41,746 nucleotides of DNA from Bergeyella porcorum (GCF_042427575.1 NZ_JBHMFD010000010.1:1-41746), one strand, 5' to 3'; positions 1 to 8,724 are shown, counted from the first letter of the stretch. The notes: generated from the letters alone by a model not told the origin. A program made the numbers and translations.

Positions 1-16
1 GTAGGTCGCCGCCAGT
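1..16 (+). rRNA. rrf: 3' end of 5S rRNA (partial)
   Basis: The first bases (GTAGGTCGCCGCCAG) match the usual 3' end of Bacteroidota 5S rRNA, where a GAGAGTAGGTCG-type segment closes the molecule. They are followed at once by a strong intrinsic terminator, as expected at the end of an rRNA operon. Only about 16 bases lie in the window, so the call rests on motif recall and context. Confidence 0.55.
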
Positions 17-27
17 TTTTAATTTTG

Positions 28-64
28 AACTCCTCATTGAGAAATCAGTGAGGAGTTTTTTTTT
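28..64 (+). terminator. rRNA operon terminator
   Basis: Stem AACTCCTCA (28-36) pairs perfectly with TGAGGAGTT (49-57) and is followed by a run of T to 64. It lies directly after the 5S end and would stop rRNA operon transcription. Confidence 0.85.
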
Positions 65-617
65 GTCTTTATAAGCCCCCTACCCCCCGAAAGGGGGAAC
101 TGCCATCAGCCGTCAACCAAATTCAAGTGTTAAGTGCAGAGTGTTGAGTGTTGAGTTTTCACCGTCAACCGGCAACTATCAACCATCAACAAGCTTTATA
201 ATCTTCTAGCTTTTTCTAACCTCTAACCTCTAATTTCTAACTCCTTAACTTCAAACAGTGGATTAGAAAATGATTTAAAACCTTGTTATGATGCCCCAAT
301 GAATTTTGGTGTTTCGGAAGTTGAAAGGCGTATTCCATTGACTACCAAATGAGATTATTTTACCTCTAATTCTTTGAATATTCAACCTTAAACCTTGAAT
401 CAAATTCCGCAATGGTTGTTTAAGCAATAGTTCCATTTACCATACGAAATGGTGTCCCTGCAAGTTTTTTTAATTTTGGCTAAAGCCTTTTGGATAATAT
501 ATATCAAAAGTCGGGTTAAAACCCACCCTGAAAAAAATCACCGCTAAGACGCGAAGAATGATAAAGGGGTGTATAATGTAGAATGATGAAGTGGTGTTTT
601 TGAGTTTTTAACCGCTT
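65..617. repeat. Gene-free stretch with degenerate interspersed repeats
   Basis: No credible gene is seen. The stretch holds a C-run/GAAA/G-run mini-hairpin (about 83-97), short TCAACC-type repeats, a TCTAACCTCTAA tract (about 206-246) and an ACCGCTAAGACGCGAAG element (about 540-557). The last two recur in the gap at 13200-13390, so they are dispersed repeats of this genome. A short open stretch at 258-353 could be a decayed gene tail but is not called. Confidence 0.5.
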
Positions 618-1553
618 TTACTTTTGATTTTTCAATTCATATTGCTTGATATTTTCTTTGAGTTCAGAGAGGATGATGTCTTGGAGACTTTTAGGTTCTA
701 AAACTTTCATTCTGCTGCCATAGGATAACAATTCTTGAACGAAATCATAAGTGGGTACTAGGTGGTACTCAAATATGGAGGCATCAGAGGTGTGAGATAT
801 TTCCCTTTGAGAGTGATGTAGTGGTAATGCTTTGATGTATTTTGCTTGCTGAGTATCAAAAGAGAGTTTGATATTTTGTGGTGCTTCTCCATTGGGAGAA
901 ACAATTCCAAAGGCGTTGTGAAAGGCTTCTCGGGCGTTGTATTGTTGCTTTTTGAAGGTACTACTGCTGATGTCCAAATCGCTTATACGGTCTAGTCCAT
1001 AGGTTTTTATTTGGGGTGATTCGTTTTGATGTTCTTTTGCTAAGAGATACCATCGGTGTTTGAATTCTTTCAGAGCATAGGGGGCTACGGATTTTCTTAC
1101 GATATCGCCATCGGTCCAAAATTTTTGATAATCAAAGGAAACTACTTTTTTGTGGGTAATGGCGTGTATGAGTCCATTGAGGTTATGTAGTCCACGGGCG
1201 GTGCGTTGCTCAAAGAGCATAATATCGGCTTTGTCCTTTGTTTCTCTATAAGCGTTTACAAGGAGAAGATTGTCTAAGATATTGTCTTCTTGATCGTCTA
1301 TTTCGTTTTTTTCGATATGATAAACATTTTTTTTTCGGTTGTATTTAACTTTTACCCCAAAGATATTTTCTAGGGCGATTTTATCCCTTTGGAAGGTACG
1401 CTTTGTAAAACTGAGCATATCCAGTGTATCGCGGTCTTGGAATTTTCGTTCCAACTCTTGTTCTATTTCCTCAAAGGTGGCACCGCGTTCTCCTTTTACT
1501 CTTAGGAAGTTTTCAATGTATTTTAGTCTGAGTATTTGTTCTTCTTTTGCCAT
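618..1553 (-). CDS. WYL-domain transcriptional regulator
   Basis: A 311-residue protein with an N-terminal winged helix-turn-helix (about residues 5-80) and a WYL domain (about 125-195). The WYL signature is visible as RWYLLAKEH at 167-175, followed by TYGLDRIS at 184-191. WYL proteins are cytoplasmic DNA-binding regulators that often sense nucleic acids or nucleotides, and many control DNA-damage or defence genes; the target here is unknown. It stands alone, between an rRNA operon end and a decayed insertion sequence. The ATG at 1553 is supported by a TACCTTTG element 21-28 bases upstream on the same strand. No terminator is obvious downstream. Confidence 0.88.
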   Translation of the reverse strand: MAKEEQILRLKYIENFLRVKGERGATFEEIEQELERKFQDRDTLDMLSFTKRTFQRDKIALENIFGVKVKYNRKKNVYHIEKNEIDDQEDNILDNLLLVNAYRETKDKADIMLFEQRTARGLHNLNGLIHAITHKKVVSFDYQKFWTDGDIVRKSVAPYALKEFKHRWYLLAKEHQNESPQIKTYGLDRISDLDISSSTFKKQQYNAREAFHNAFGIVSPNGEAPQNIKLSFDTQQAKYIKALPLHHSQREISHTSDASIFEYHLVPTYDFVQELLSYGSRMKVLEPKSLQDIILSELKENIKQYELKNQK

Positions 1554-1573
1554 AATTGTTTTTTATTTAAGTG

Positions 1574-1581
1574 CAAAGGTA
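1574..1581 (-). promoter_or_regulatory. -7 element for the WYL gene
   Basis: Read on the minus strand this is TACCTTTG, a perfect match to the Bacteroidota TAnnTTTG -7 consensus, about 20 bases before the WYL start codon. No convincing TTG -33 box lies at the usual spacing. Confidence 0.55.
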
Positions 1582-1791
1582 AAAAAATGGAAAGACAGAA
1601 TATGTCGTTTGTTGTATCATCTTGTTGATGATTAGGGAGAATACGCTTTGATACCAGCAGTATCTATCCAAAGGCTATGCTTTACGGATTTAGACTTTTC
1701 TAAAACCTTTTTTTAAAGGGCTTCACTAAATGAGATTATAGTCTATTGGAATGTTAAAATAGGGTATTGCCAAAGTGTGTTGGTTTATAAA

Positions 1792-1826
1792 AAAATCGGA
1801 GAATGATTTCCCCGATTTTATTTTTG
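1792..1826. terminator. Hairpin terminator in the gap between WYL gene and IS remnant
   Basis: AAAATCGG (1792-1799) pairs with CCGATTTT (1812-1819), with T-rich sequence after it. No intact gene precedes it on the plus strand, so it may be the leftover end of a lost gene. The rest of 1582-1903 shows no supportable gene. Confidence 0.55.
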
Positions 1827-1926
1827 TTCTGATGGATTATTTTTTGAAAAAATACCTTTCAATCTATAAAAGTTGGTTTTAGGACTTAGGCTAAACTGTA
1901 TACTGTCCCCAAAATTTAGACCACGT

Positions 1927-2170
1927 TAAGCGGATTTAAGTTGATAATTGGGTTCAAATTGAATTAAATCTTTTGGTTTTTGATTGTTAATTCCTTGATG
2001 TTTTCGGTTGTTGTATCCTGCAATAAAATCTCTAATCCCTTCGTACAGATTCCACAGGATTGAGATAAATATAATCATACTTTATCGTCCTGAAAAACTG
2101 TTCGATATAGCCCTGCCTTTGCCATCCATACTGACCTTTATATCGTGATTTTCCATATAATCTATCCAAT
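1927..2170 (-). pseudogene. IS3-family OrfB transposase, truncated and frameshifted
   Basis: Reverse-strand translation gives blocks typical of the IS3/rve integrase C-terminal end in different frames: a SMDGKGRA block, then FFRTIKYDYIYLNPV, then GYNNRKHQGINNQKP with the last residues YQLKSA before the stop at 1927. Frame changes separate the blocks, and the N-terminal half with the first catalytic aspartates is missing. It is a non-functional remnant inside the 1904-2633 element. Confidence 0.8.
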
Positions 2171-2299
2171 GGCTCGAGGTATATTAGCTCCCTTGATTAT
2201 AGTTGATAACTAACACACAACAAGTTGCATTACCTGAAAAGACTCAATCGATACTCTTTATCTATCATTTTTTCCCGTTCTTTCATTCCTCTAGCATCC

Positions 2300-2569
2300 C
2301 TAAGTTTTTTTTAAGAAATCAATCTCTATCTGCAATTGACCGATTTTTTGATAGAGTTTTTCCTCTTTACCAGCCGATTGTTCTTTTCTCCTTTCTGATG
2401 AAAAAACTTGGTCTGCTTGGCTTAAAAACTCTTTCTTCCAGTTCTGGATTTGCTGAGGGTGAACATCGAAACGAGTAGCTAATTCTGATAGTGTTTCTCT
2501 CTCTTTCAGGGCTTCAATAGCAACTTGTGTTTTGAAGGCGGGGCTAAATTTTCTTCTTGTTTTTTTCAT
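2300..2569 (-). CDS. IS3-family OrfA (helix-turn-helix protein)
   Basis: An 89-residue protein starting MKKTRRKFSPAFKTQVAIEA. It has the HTH_Tnp_1 helix-turn-helix (about residues 8-50, with RFDVHPQQIQNWKKEF) and a C-terminal leucine-zipper-like coiled coil ending IEIDFLKKT, the usual layout of IS3-family OrfA. In intact elements OrfA recognises the inverted repeats, and a -1 frameshift joins it to the DDE-domain OrfB. Here it lies at the far end of a deleted element with no functional orfB, so it is probably a relic. It could still bind the inverted repeats or other copies. Confidence 0.8.
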   Translation of the reverse strand: MKKTRRKFSPAFKTQVAIEALKERETLSELATRFDVHPQQIQNWKKEFLSQADQVFSSERRKEQSAGKEEKLYQKIGQLQIEIDFLKKT

Positions 2570-2654
2570 TTTTCTACGAGTTAGAATTAATACTTTTTTT
2601 TTACTTAACCCGTGGTCTGATTGTTGGGGAACATTATAATTTGGTTTTATTGAT

Positions 2655-2895
2655 GGAAGACCTTAATCTACCAGATTAGAATCTCCGTACTCAGTAGGAG
2701 GTCTTGATTTATCAGATTGGAATCTCCGTACTCAGTCGGAAGTCTTGATTTATCAGATTGGAATCTCCGTACTCAGTCGGAAGTCTTGATTTATCAGATT
2801 GGAATCTCCGTACTCAGTCGGAAGTCTTGATTTACCAGATTAGAACCTCTGTACTCAGTAGGAGGTCTTAATTTACCAGATTAGAATCTCTGTAC
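2655..2895. repeat. 41-bp tandem repeat, nearly six copies
   Basis: The unit begins CTTGATTTATCAGATTGGAA and continues with TCTCCGTACTCAGTCGGAAG plus T. Copy starts fall at 2662, 2703, 2744, 2785, 2826 and 2867, exactly 41 bases apart. The middle copies are identical and the outer ones differ (GATTAGAA, AGTAGGAGG). Each unit carries a small palindrome (AGATTGGAATCT) and an imperfect one (CCGTACTCAGTCGG). No open frame or unique spacer is present, so it is a minisatellite-like array between the IS remnant and the aconitase terminator. Confidence 0.9.
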
Positions 2896-2933
2896 ATCTT
2901 GGGAACTTTGTTTAATATCAATTCTAATTACAG

Positions 2934-2970
2934 TAATAAAAAATCACCCCTTTTTATAAAGAGGTGATTT
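2934..2970 (-). terminator. Terminator of the aconitase gene
   Basis: AAATCACC (2941-2948) pairs with GGTGATTT (2963-2970). On the minus strand the hairpin is followed by T-rich sequence, and it lies just beyond the aconitase stop codon. It also has T's on the plus strand and may work in both directions. Confidence 0.8.
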
Positions 2971-2994
2971 TTTGTATATCAAAATTAGAGGGGT

Positions 2995-5271
2995 TTACCC
3001 ATTCTTCTTGGCTTCTTCTGCAATCAAGTTGAGGGCAGAGCCTGCACGGAACCAACCGATTTGCTGGTCGTTGTAAGTATGGTTGGCAATTACGGTATCT
3101 TTGCTGCCATCAGCGTGGATAAACTCCAATGTTAATGGTTTTCCTGGTGCAAAAGATTCCAAATCAAGGAAGTTAACAGTGTCATCTTCTTGGATTTTAT
3201 CGTAATCTGCTTTGTCCGCAAAAGTTAATGCTAGCATCCCTTGCTTTTTCAAATTGGTTTCGTGGATACGAGCGAAAGATTTCACCAATACCGCTTTCAC
3301 CCCAAGGTGTCTTGGCTCCATAGCAGCGTGCTCTCTAGAAGAACCTTCACCATAGTTTTCATCTCCTACTACGATGGAAGCTACATTATGAGCCTTGTAA
3401 TCTCTTTGTACCGCAGGGACTTCGCCATATTCACCTGTCAATTGGTTTTTCACCTTGTTGGTTTCCATATTGTAGGCGTTCACGGCACCGATGAGCATAT
3501 TGTTGGAAATATTATCCAAGTGACCTCTGTATTTCAACCAAGGCCCTGCCATAGAAATATGGTCGGTAGTACATTTTCCGAAAGCTTTGATGAGTACTTT
3601 TGCCCCCTCGATGTTTTTACCATCCCACGGCTGGAACGGCTCTAGCAATTGCAATCTATCCGACTTAGAATCTACGATTACTTGTACATTAGAACCATCT
3701 TCAGAAGGAGCTTGGTAACCATTATCATCTACATCAAAACCTTTTGCTGGAAGTTCAGCACCTTTTGGCTCGTCTAGTTTGACTTGCTCACCGTTTTCGT
3801 TGGTCAAAGTATCTGTAATAGGATTGAAGTCTAATCTTCCTGAAATTGCCACAGCAGCTACCATCTCTGGCGATGCTACGAAAGCGTGGGTATTAGGATT
3901 GCCATCGGCTCTTTTTGCAAAGTTTCTGTTGAAAGAGTGAATGATGGAGTTTTTCTCTTGTTTTTCAGAACCTTCTCTATCCCATTGTCCGATGCAAGGG
4001 CCACAAGCGTTGGTGAAGATTCTTGCATTATCAAACTTTCTGAAAGAATCCAAGAAGCCATCTCTCTCGGCGGTGAATTTTACTTGCTCAGAACCAGGAT
4101 TGATACCCAAGATAGCTTTTGGTTTTACCCCTTTTGCAACAGCATCTTCCACAATGGAAGCGGCTCTAGAAAGATCTTCATAAGAGGAGTTGGTACAAGA
4201 CCCAATCAATGCCCACTCTACATCTAAAGGCCAGCCATTGGCTTCCGCTTTTGCTCTAAACTCAGCTACAGGCGTTGCTAAATCTGGCGTGAAAGGTCCA
4301 TTCAAGTGAGGGGTTAATTCTGAAAGGTTGATTTCAATCACTTGGTCAAAATATTGCTCTGGATTAGCATACACTTCTGCATCTCCTGTAAGGTGTTCTG
4401 CAATTTTATCTGCAGCATCTACCACATCTTGTCTTCCTGTAGCTACGAGGTATCTTCTCATAGAATCATCGTACCCGAAAGTAGAAGTCGTAGCTCCGAT
4501 TTCAGCACCCATATTACAGATGGTTCCTTTCCCTGTTGCCGAAAGGCTCTCTGCACCTTCTCCAAAATATTCTACGATGCAGCCTGTACCTCCTTTTACG
4601 GTAAGGATACCAGCTACTTTTAGGATAACATCTTTGGCGGAAGTCCAGCCATTCATCTTACCAGTAAGTTTTACCCCGATGAGTTTAGGCATTTTAAGCT
4701 CCCAAGCCATTCCGGCCATTACATCTACGGCATCAGCACCACCAACACCGATGGCAACCATACCAAGACCACCAGCATTCACAGTGTGAGAGTCGGTTCC
4801 AATCATCATACCGCCTGGGAAAGCGTAGTTTTCTAATACCACTTGGTGGATGATTCCCGCTCCTGGTTTCCAGAATCCGATGCCATATTTATCACAAACG
4901 GAAGAAAGGAAATTGAAAACTTCAGAGTTTTTATTAATACCTTCTTGTAAATCTTGCTCTGCACCCACTCTCGCCTGAATCAGGTGGTCTGCGTGTGCTG
5001 TAGAAGGTACAGCTACTTTTTTACGCCCTGCTTGCATAAACTGCAAAAGAGCCATCTGTGCGGTAGCATCTTGCATTGCTACTCTATCTGGAGCGAAATC
5101 TACATAAGAGTTTCCTCGTTCATAGGCTTGTGTAGCATTGCCCTCCCAAAGGTGAGCGTATAAAATCTTTTCTGCAAGTGTAAGAGGTTTTCCCACAACA
5201 TTTCTTGCTGCAGCAATTCTCTCTGGGTAACGCTCGTACACCTTTTTAATCATATCAATGTCAAAAGTCAT
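2995..5271 (-). CDS. acnA: Aconitate hydratase
   Basis: Converts citrate to isocitrate through cis-aconitate in the TCA cycle, in the cytoplasm, using a [4Fe-4S] cluster. The 758-residue length and sequence fit the mitochondrial-type aconitases common in Bacteroidota. Cluster cysteines are visible at 359 (GSCTNS) and at 423 and 426 (ACGPCIG), matching the spacing of the eukaryotic enzyme. The substrate motif MIGTDSHT and the C-terminal swivel-domain motif YGEGSSREH are present. The open frame extends upstream to 5418, but the start at 5271 (MTFDIDMIKK) is where family similarity begins, and the extra 49 residues are AT-rich with no family match. A TAATTTTG element lies at 5304-5311 on this strand. 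It is transcribed alone toward the tandem repeat. Confidence 0.95.
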   Translation of the reverse strand: MTFDIDMIKKVYERYPERIAAARNVVGKPLTLAEKILYAHLWEGNATQAYERGNSYVDFAPDRVAMQDATAQMALLQFMQAGRKKVAVPSTAHADHLIQARVGAEQDLQEGINKNSEVFNFLSSVCDKYGIGFWKPGAGIIHQVVLENYAFPGGMMIGTDSHTVNAGGLGMVAIGVGGADAVDVMAGMAWELKMPKLIGVKLTGKMNGWTSAKDVILKVAGILTVKGGTGCIVEYFGEGAESLSATGKGTICNMGAEIGATTSTFGYDDSMRRYLVATGRQDVVDAADKIAEHLTGDAEVYANPEQYFDQVIEINLSELTPHLNGPFTPDLATPVAEFRAKAEANGWPLDVEWALIGSCTNSSYEDLSRAASIVEDAVAKGVKPKAILGINPGSEQVKFTAERDGFLDSFRKFDNARIFTNACGPCIGQWDREGSEKQEKNSIIHSFNRNFAKRADGNPNTHAFVASPEMVAAVAISGRLDFNPITDTLTNENGEQVKLDEPKGAELPAKGFDVDDNGYQAPSEDGSNVQVIVDSKSDRLQLLEPFQPWDGKNIEGAKVLIKAFGKCTTDHISMAGPWLKYRGHLDNISNNMLIGAVNAYNMETNKVKNQLTGEYGEVPAVQRDYKAHNVASIVVGDENYGEGSSREHAAMEPRHLGVKAVLVKSFARIHETNLKKQGMLALTFADKADYDKIQEDDTVNFLDLESFAPGKPLTLEFIHADGSKDTVIANHTYNDQQIGWFRAGSALNLIAEEAKKNG

Positions 5272-5303
5272 ATTGTATATTATTTTGATTAAAATTAATT
5301 TTT

Positions 5304-5311
5304 CAAAATTA
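5304..5311 (-). promoter_or_regulatory. Possible -7 element for aconitase
   Basis: Minus-strand TAATTTTG fits the TAnnTTTG consensus about 35 bases before the chosen aconitase start. The surrounding AT-rich sequence makes chance matches likely and no good -33 box is seen. Confidence 0.35.
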
Positions 5312-5439
5312 CAAAAATTAAAATATTTTCCTCCCGTTTCTAATTTAGATTGTGTATAAATTACATTCATCTCTTCTATCATTGTTTTTGGAAAAAAAAT
5401 AAAGCTATAAAAATTCATTTCTTATCCTACATCAATGTT

Positions 5440-5466
5440 TTGACCTATCCAGAGGAAGTACCTTTG
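5440..5466 (+). promoter_or_regulatory. Promoter of the yceI-like gene
   Basis: TTGAC at 5440 and TACCTTTG at 5459-5466 (16 bases between TTG and TA) resemble the Bacteroidota -33/-7 pair, though the spacing is slightly short. The YceI start codon is 35 bases downstream. Confidence 0.6.
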
Positions 5467-5500
5467 TCTCATCAATTAACAAATAAAATAAATTTAAGAT

Positions 5501-6028
5501 ATGGCAACAACAAAATGGGTATTAGATACCGCACATAGTGAATTGAATTTCAAAGTAAAACACTTGATGATTTCTAATGTAAAAGGAAACTTCAAAGATT
5601 TCTCAGCCGCATTTGAAGGGGAAGATTTTGTAAACTCTAAAGTTACAGCAACGGTAGATGTAGCGTCTATTTTTACGCGTAATGAAGATAGAGACAATCA
5701 CCTCCGAAGTGTAGATTTCTTTGATGCAGAGAACTATCCCAACATTACTTTTGAAGGCACTTCTATATCACCAAAAGACGAAGAGGAATTTACTCTCGTA
5801 GGAAACCTGACTATAAAAGGACAAACCAAAGAGGTAAAACTCAATGTAGAATACGGCGGTATAAGCAAAGACCCTTGGGGGAATGAAAAATTAGGATTTT
5901 CTATCCAAGGAAAAATCAATAGAAACGATTTCGGACTTAGCTGGAACGCTGCCTTAGAAACAGGAGGGGTTTTGGTGAGTGAAGAGGTGAAAATAGAAGG
6001 AGAACTTCAATTTGTAAAACAAGCGTAA
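5501..6028 (+). CDS. YceI-family lipid-binding protein
   Basis: A 175-residue protein beginning MATTKWVLDTAHSELNFKVK, the characteristic start of the YceI/lipocalin-like fold. Family members form an elongated eight-strand barrel that binds isoprenoid or other long lipids. The SxLxFxVxH-type opening, the LxGxLTIKGxTK block near residue 107 and a C-terminal EVKIEGELQF strand are present. No signal peptide is visible, so this copy is probably cytoplasmic, unlike the periplasmic E. coli YceI. It is monocistronic, with its own promoter and a strong terminator directly after it. The biological ligand is unknown. Confidence 0.9.
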   Translation: MATTKWVLDTAHSELNFKVKHLMISNVKGNFKDFSAAFEGEDFVNSKVTATVDVASIFTRNEDRDNHLRSVDFFDAENYPNITFEGTSISPKDEEEFTLVGNLTIKGQTKEVKLNVEYGGISKDPWGNEKLGFSIQGKINRNDFGLSWNAALETGGVLVSEEVKIEGELQFVKQA

Positions 6029-6060
6029 TTTCTTTTATTTAGAATTTTTAGTTTGATATA

Positions 6061-6110
6061 AAACATCTCATATACGAAAAAAATAATTCTGATGTGAGAT
6101 GTTTTTTTTG
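6061..6110 (+). terminator. Terminator of the yceI-like gene
   Basis: AAACATCTCA (6061-6070) pairs with TGAGATGTTT (6095-6104), followed by T's to 6109. The open frame of the next gene runs back into this hairpin, which argues against using its upstream GTG start. Confidence 0.85.
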
Positions 6111-6132
6111 TAAACTTGTTAGAAAATTAAAA

Positions 6133-6450
6133 ATGAAACCAGAATTAGAATCTTTACAACTTCTAAAAAACGACAAAAAACAACGCTTTGAACTTCAAAA
6201 CAACGGGCATATCGCTTTTATCGATTTTGAAGAGAAAGAGCATCTCATCGCTTTGGTGCATACGGAAGCTCCAGAGGAACTACAAGGCACGGGAACGGCT
6301 GTTGCCTTGGTAGAAAAAACCTTGCAACACATTGAAAAAAGTGGCAAAAAAGTAATGCCTTACTGTCCGTTTGTATTCGCATACATCAAAAAACACCCAG
6401 AATGGAAACATCTTGTAAGTGAAAAATTCCCAGGGTATGGGCAACTTTGA
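6133..6450 (+). CDS. Small GNAT-like N-acetyltransferase
   Basis: A 105-residue protein of the short Gcn5-related acetyltransferase family (YjdJ-like, PF14542 type). The acetyl-CoA region fits the family pattern: VHTEAPEELQGTGTAVALVE, then KVMPYCPFVFAYIKKHPEW. Proteins of this type are small soluble enzymes of mostly unknown substrate. An upstream GTG at 6094 would add 13 residues, but it lies inside the terminator stem of the preceding gene, so ATG 6133 is chosen. The neighbours share no obvious pathway with it. Confidence 0.82.
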   Translation: MKPELESLQLLKNDKKQRFELQNNGHIAFIDFEEKEHLIALVHTEAPEELQGTGTAVALVEKTLQHIEKSGKKVMPYCPFVFAYIKKHPEWKHLVSEKFPGYGQL

Positions 6451-6519
6451 TAGCGGTTTTAAAATTGTAACATTTTAAATTTTCAATAGACTGATTGTTG
6501 AAATTACTATTGAAATCAA

Positions 6520-8682
6520 ATGAAGAAAAATGTTATTCTGGGAGCGATATTATCTTCAACAATGATTTTCGCTCAGGAAAAAAATAAACCAGAGAAAGAA
6601 AAACAGATAGAGGCTGTCAATATTATAAAAGCCAAAAAAACGGTAGAGCAAAAGGCAGATAGAACTATTTTTGATTTTTCAGAGCAACCGGTGCTCAACT
6701 CTGGAACGCTGATGGAGGGTGTGAAAAAGCTTCCCGGCTTGGTGGTTACGGATATTGCTGGGATGATGTATCAAGGGAAAATGCTGGATGTCTATATGGA
6801 TGGTCGCCCTCTGAATATCAGTTCTAACGAGCTGAATGGCTTTCTTGAAGGGATGCCCGCCAATGCTGTGGAGCGTATAGAAATCATTACTCAGCCCGGA
6901 GCAGAGTTCCCTGCAACATCAGGCGGAGCGATATTGAATATCATCACTTCTAAAACGGCAAAGAATTATCTTTCTGCTACTTATGCGGGAAATTATAGTT
7001 TTACCAATTATGATAAGTTTCGCAGCCGTACCAATCAATCTTTGAGCTTGAATGCAAAGAATAAATATTTTGGCTGGCAACTTAGTATAGGGGAGAATTA
7101 TAGAGAAGGGATGATGAAGGGGAATCTGGATAACCTTACCTTTACCAATAGTGATAATAGACGCAGGGGATATTTTGCAAAGGCGGCGGTTACTTTTGAT
7201 CTTGGACAAGATCGCTTGTTGCTCAATTATGATATTTTTCATCATAATAATGATGCTAACACTTTCAGTAGTGGAACATTTTTCCAGATGCCTTATGAAA
7301 GAAACGATGATGCTAAAACACTTAATCTGAGAAATGAAGCTGTGGTAACTTATCAGAAACGCTTTAGCGATAAGGCTAAGAAGCTGGATTTTAGGTTTAA
7401 TTATAGCAATGCAAAGTCAGATTTTACGCAGTACAATAGGGAAATGGTGCAAAACACATTGGACAATCAATCTGATATGAATGTGTCTAGCTTTAGGGTA
7501 GATTATTCTCAGCCAGTCAAAATTTTAGATGAGGGGAAAATAAGTGTAGGGGCTTTATATGAGTTGCAAAAGTTTGATACACAGAGCTATGGTATTACCA
7601 ATTTGGATTATCAGCGTCAGACGGCATCTTCCTATATCGAACTTCAAGCAAAGCTGAAGAAATTTGATTTTACCCTCGGTACTAGAGCCGAAGATTATGA
7701 TATTTCTGGGATTACTAGGTATCAGCAGAACGATGCTTTGGTAACAGAGGATTTAACGCCTTTCAAAAAGTTTAAACTCTTCCCAAATGCGAGTATCCAG
7801 TACAGCTTGATGCCCAAAGTGTACTTTGCACTCAATTACAATAAAAAAATTACATTGCCAAGCATCTCTGCTCTAAACCCTAATAATAATACATACCAAA
7901 ATAGCAATTCTACTACTTTTGGAAACCCCAATCTCCAACCCACAATTTTTGATAACTATGAGGCTAAAATCTCAGTGTTTGACTATGCTTTCATCGGGTA
8001 CAATGTGAACGTTGCTAAAAATCAAGTGATGCAAATCATTACAAGGGAAACGATTACAGATGCTCAAACAGGGCTTACGAATGATTATATCCAAAACAGA
8101 CAAGCGAACATTTCTGAGATGAAAATTCATAACTTCAATGTGGGATTGCCTATTCCGTTTATGATTTTTTCTAAACCATTGAAGGAAATAATGAAATTCA
8201 ATTTCAATCCAGATAAAATCAATTTCCTTTATGTTTATTGGGCTTATCAAAAACACGAGTTGCCAGACATCAAAACAAAATGGGCAATGGTGCTCAATCT
8301 GAATGCTCAGATAATATTACCGAAAAGTTTAGTTTTGAATGCAAATTACTTTGTTATTCCACCGAGGGGTAATTACTTCTACTTCCAAGCGGTGAAACCT
8401 ATTGGGAATAATCTAGACCTTACACTATCCAAAAAACTGATGAACGATAGGCTGAAGCTATCCATCTTTGCAAACGATATCTTTAATAGTCAGCAGTTTT
8501 ACTTTCGTTCTGTGGCGGCACAGCCGTATGTGCATACCAGAAGTAAGGTGGATTCTAGAGCCTTTGGTATCTCGGTTAATTATAAAATTCCTACCAAAAA
8601 TAAATTGGCAAAAGAAAATCCTAACCTTCTCAACCAAGAGAAAAAAGAAGATAATAACGGACTTATGGCGCCAATGCCATAG
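6520..8682 (+). CDS. TonB-dependent outer-membrane receptor (OMP_b-brl family)
   Basis: A 720-residue outer-membrane protein with a signal peptide (about residues 1-18, cut after MIFA). The plug domain spans about 50-150, with VERIEIITQPGAEFPATSGG typical of TonB receptor plugs, followed by a long beta-barrel with many aromatic-girdled strands. The usual N-terminal carboxypeptidase-like domain is absent. The charged tail after the last barrel strands (KENPNLLNQEKKEDNNGLMA) lacks the usual terminal aromatic residue. The substrate cannot be deduced, and no SusD-like partner or binding lipoprotein lies nearby. A strong terminator follows. The family often handles siderophores, peptides or metal complexes. 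Confidence 0.88.
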   Translation: MKKNVILGAILSSTMIFAQEKNKPEKEKQIEAVNIIKAKKTVEQKADRTIFDFSEQPVLNSGTLMEGVKKLPGLVVTDIAGMMYQGKMLDVYMDGRPLNISSNELNGFLEGMPANAVERIEIITQPGAEFPATSGGAILNIITSKTAKNYLSATYAGNYSFTNYDKFRSRTNQSLSLNAKNKYFGWQLSIGENYREGMMKGNLDNLTFTNSDNRRRGYFAKAAVTFDLGQDRLLLNYDIFHHNNDANTFSSGTFFQMPYERNDDAKTLNLRNEAVVTYQKRFSDKAKKLDFRFNYSNAKSDFTQYNREMVQNTLDNQSDMNVSSFRVDYSQPVKILDEGKISVGALYELQKFDTQSYGITNLDYQRQTASSYIELQAKLKKFDFTLGTRAEDYDISGITRYQQNDALVTEDLTPFKKFKLFPNASIQYSLMPKVYFALNYNKKITLPSISALNPNNNTYQNSNSTTFGNPNLQPTIFDNYEAKISVFDYAFIGYNVNVAKNQVMQIITRETITDAQTGLTNDYIQNRQANISEMKIHNFNVGLPIPFMIFSKPLKEIMKFNFNPDKINFLYVYWAYQKHELPDIKTKWAMVLNLNAQIILPKSLVLNANYFVIPPRGNYFYFQAVKPIGNNLDLTLSKKLMNDRLKLSIFANDIFNSQQFYFRSVAAQPYVHTRSKVDSRAFGISVNYKIPTKNKLAKENPNLLNQEKKEDNNGLMAPMP

Positions 8683-8689
8683 ATACAAT

Positions 8690-8724
8690 ATCCTCTCAAT
8701 GCAAATTGGGAGGATGTTTTTTTT
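8690..8724 (+). terminator. Terminator of the TonB-dependent receptor gene
   Basis: ATCCTCTCAAT (8690-8700) pairs with ATTGGGAGGAT (8705-8715) through a GCAA loop with one G-U pair, followed by eight T's. Confidence 0.9.

Larger units (their letters stand above)
1904..2633 (-). mobile_element. Degenerate IS3-family insertion sequence with both inverted repeats
   Basis: Imperfect terminal inverted repeats are visible: TGTCCCCAAAATTTAGACCA from 1904, and on the other strand TGTTCCCCAACAATCAGACC ending at 2633. The element is only about 730 bp, whereas IS3-family elements carrying orfA and orfB are normally about 1.2-1.5 kb. Inside are an intact orfA and broken fragments of orfB. It therefore has a large internal deletion and should be inactive. 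No clear short target duplication is seen at the flanks. Confidence 0.85.

Noticed and set aside
258..353. Possible gene tail ending in ERRIPLTTK
   Set aside because: Only about 30 codons, no start, no recognised family; cannot be told from chance.
1..617. tRNA genes after the rRNA operon end
   Set aside because: No cloverleaf or anticodon arm could be recognised in this stretch.
1640..1780. Possible transposase scrap on the minus strand
   Set aside because: A few plausible codons (SLWIDTAGIKAYSP) but no family motif or ends could be shown.
2655..2895. CRISPR array
   Set aside because: Units are contiguous 41-base copies with no unique spacers, and no cas genes are present.
2995..5418. 807-residue aconitase with an N-terminal extension
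   Set aside because: The extra 49 residues are AT-rich and unlike aconitase; the normal N-terminus starts at 5271.
6094..6132. Upstream GTG start of the GNAT gene
   Set aside because: It lies within the terminator stem of the preceding gene.
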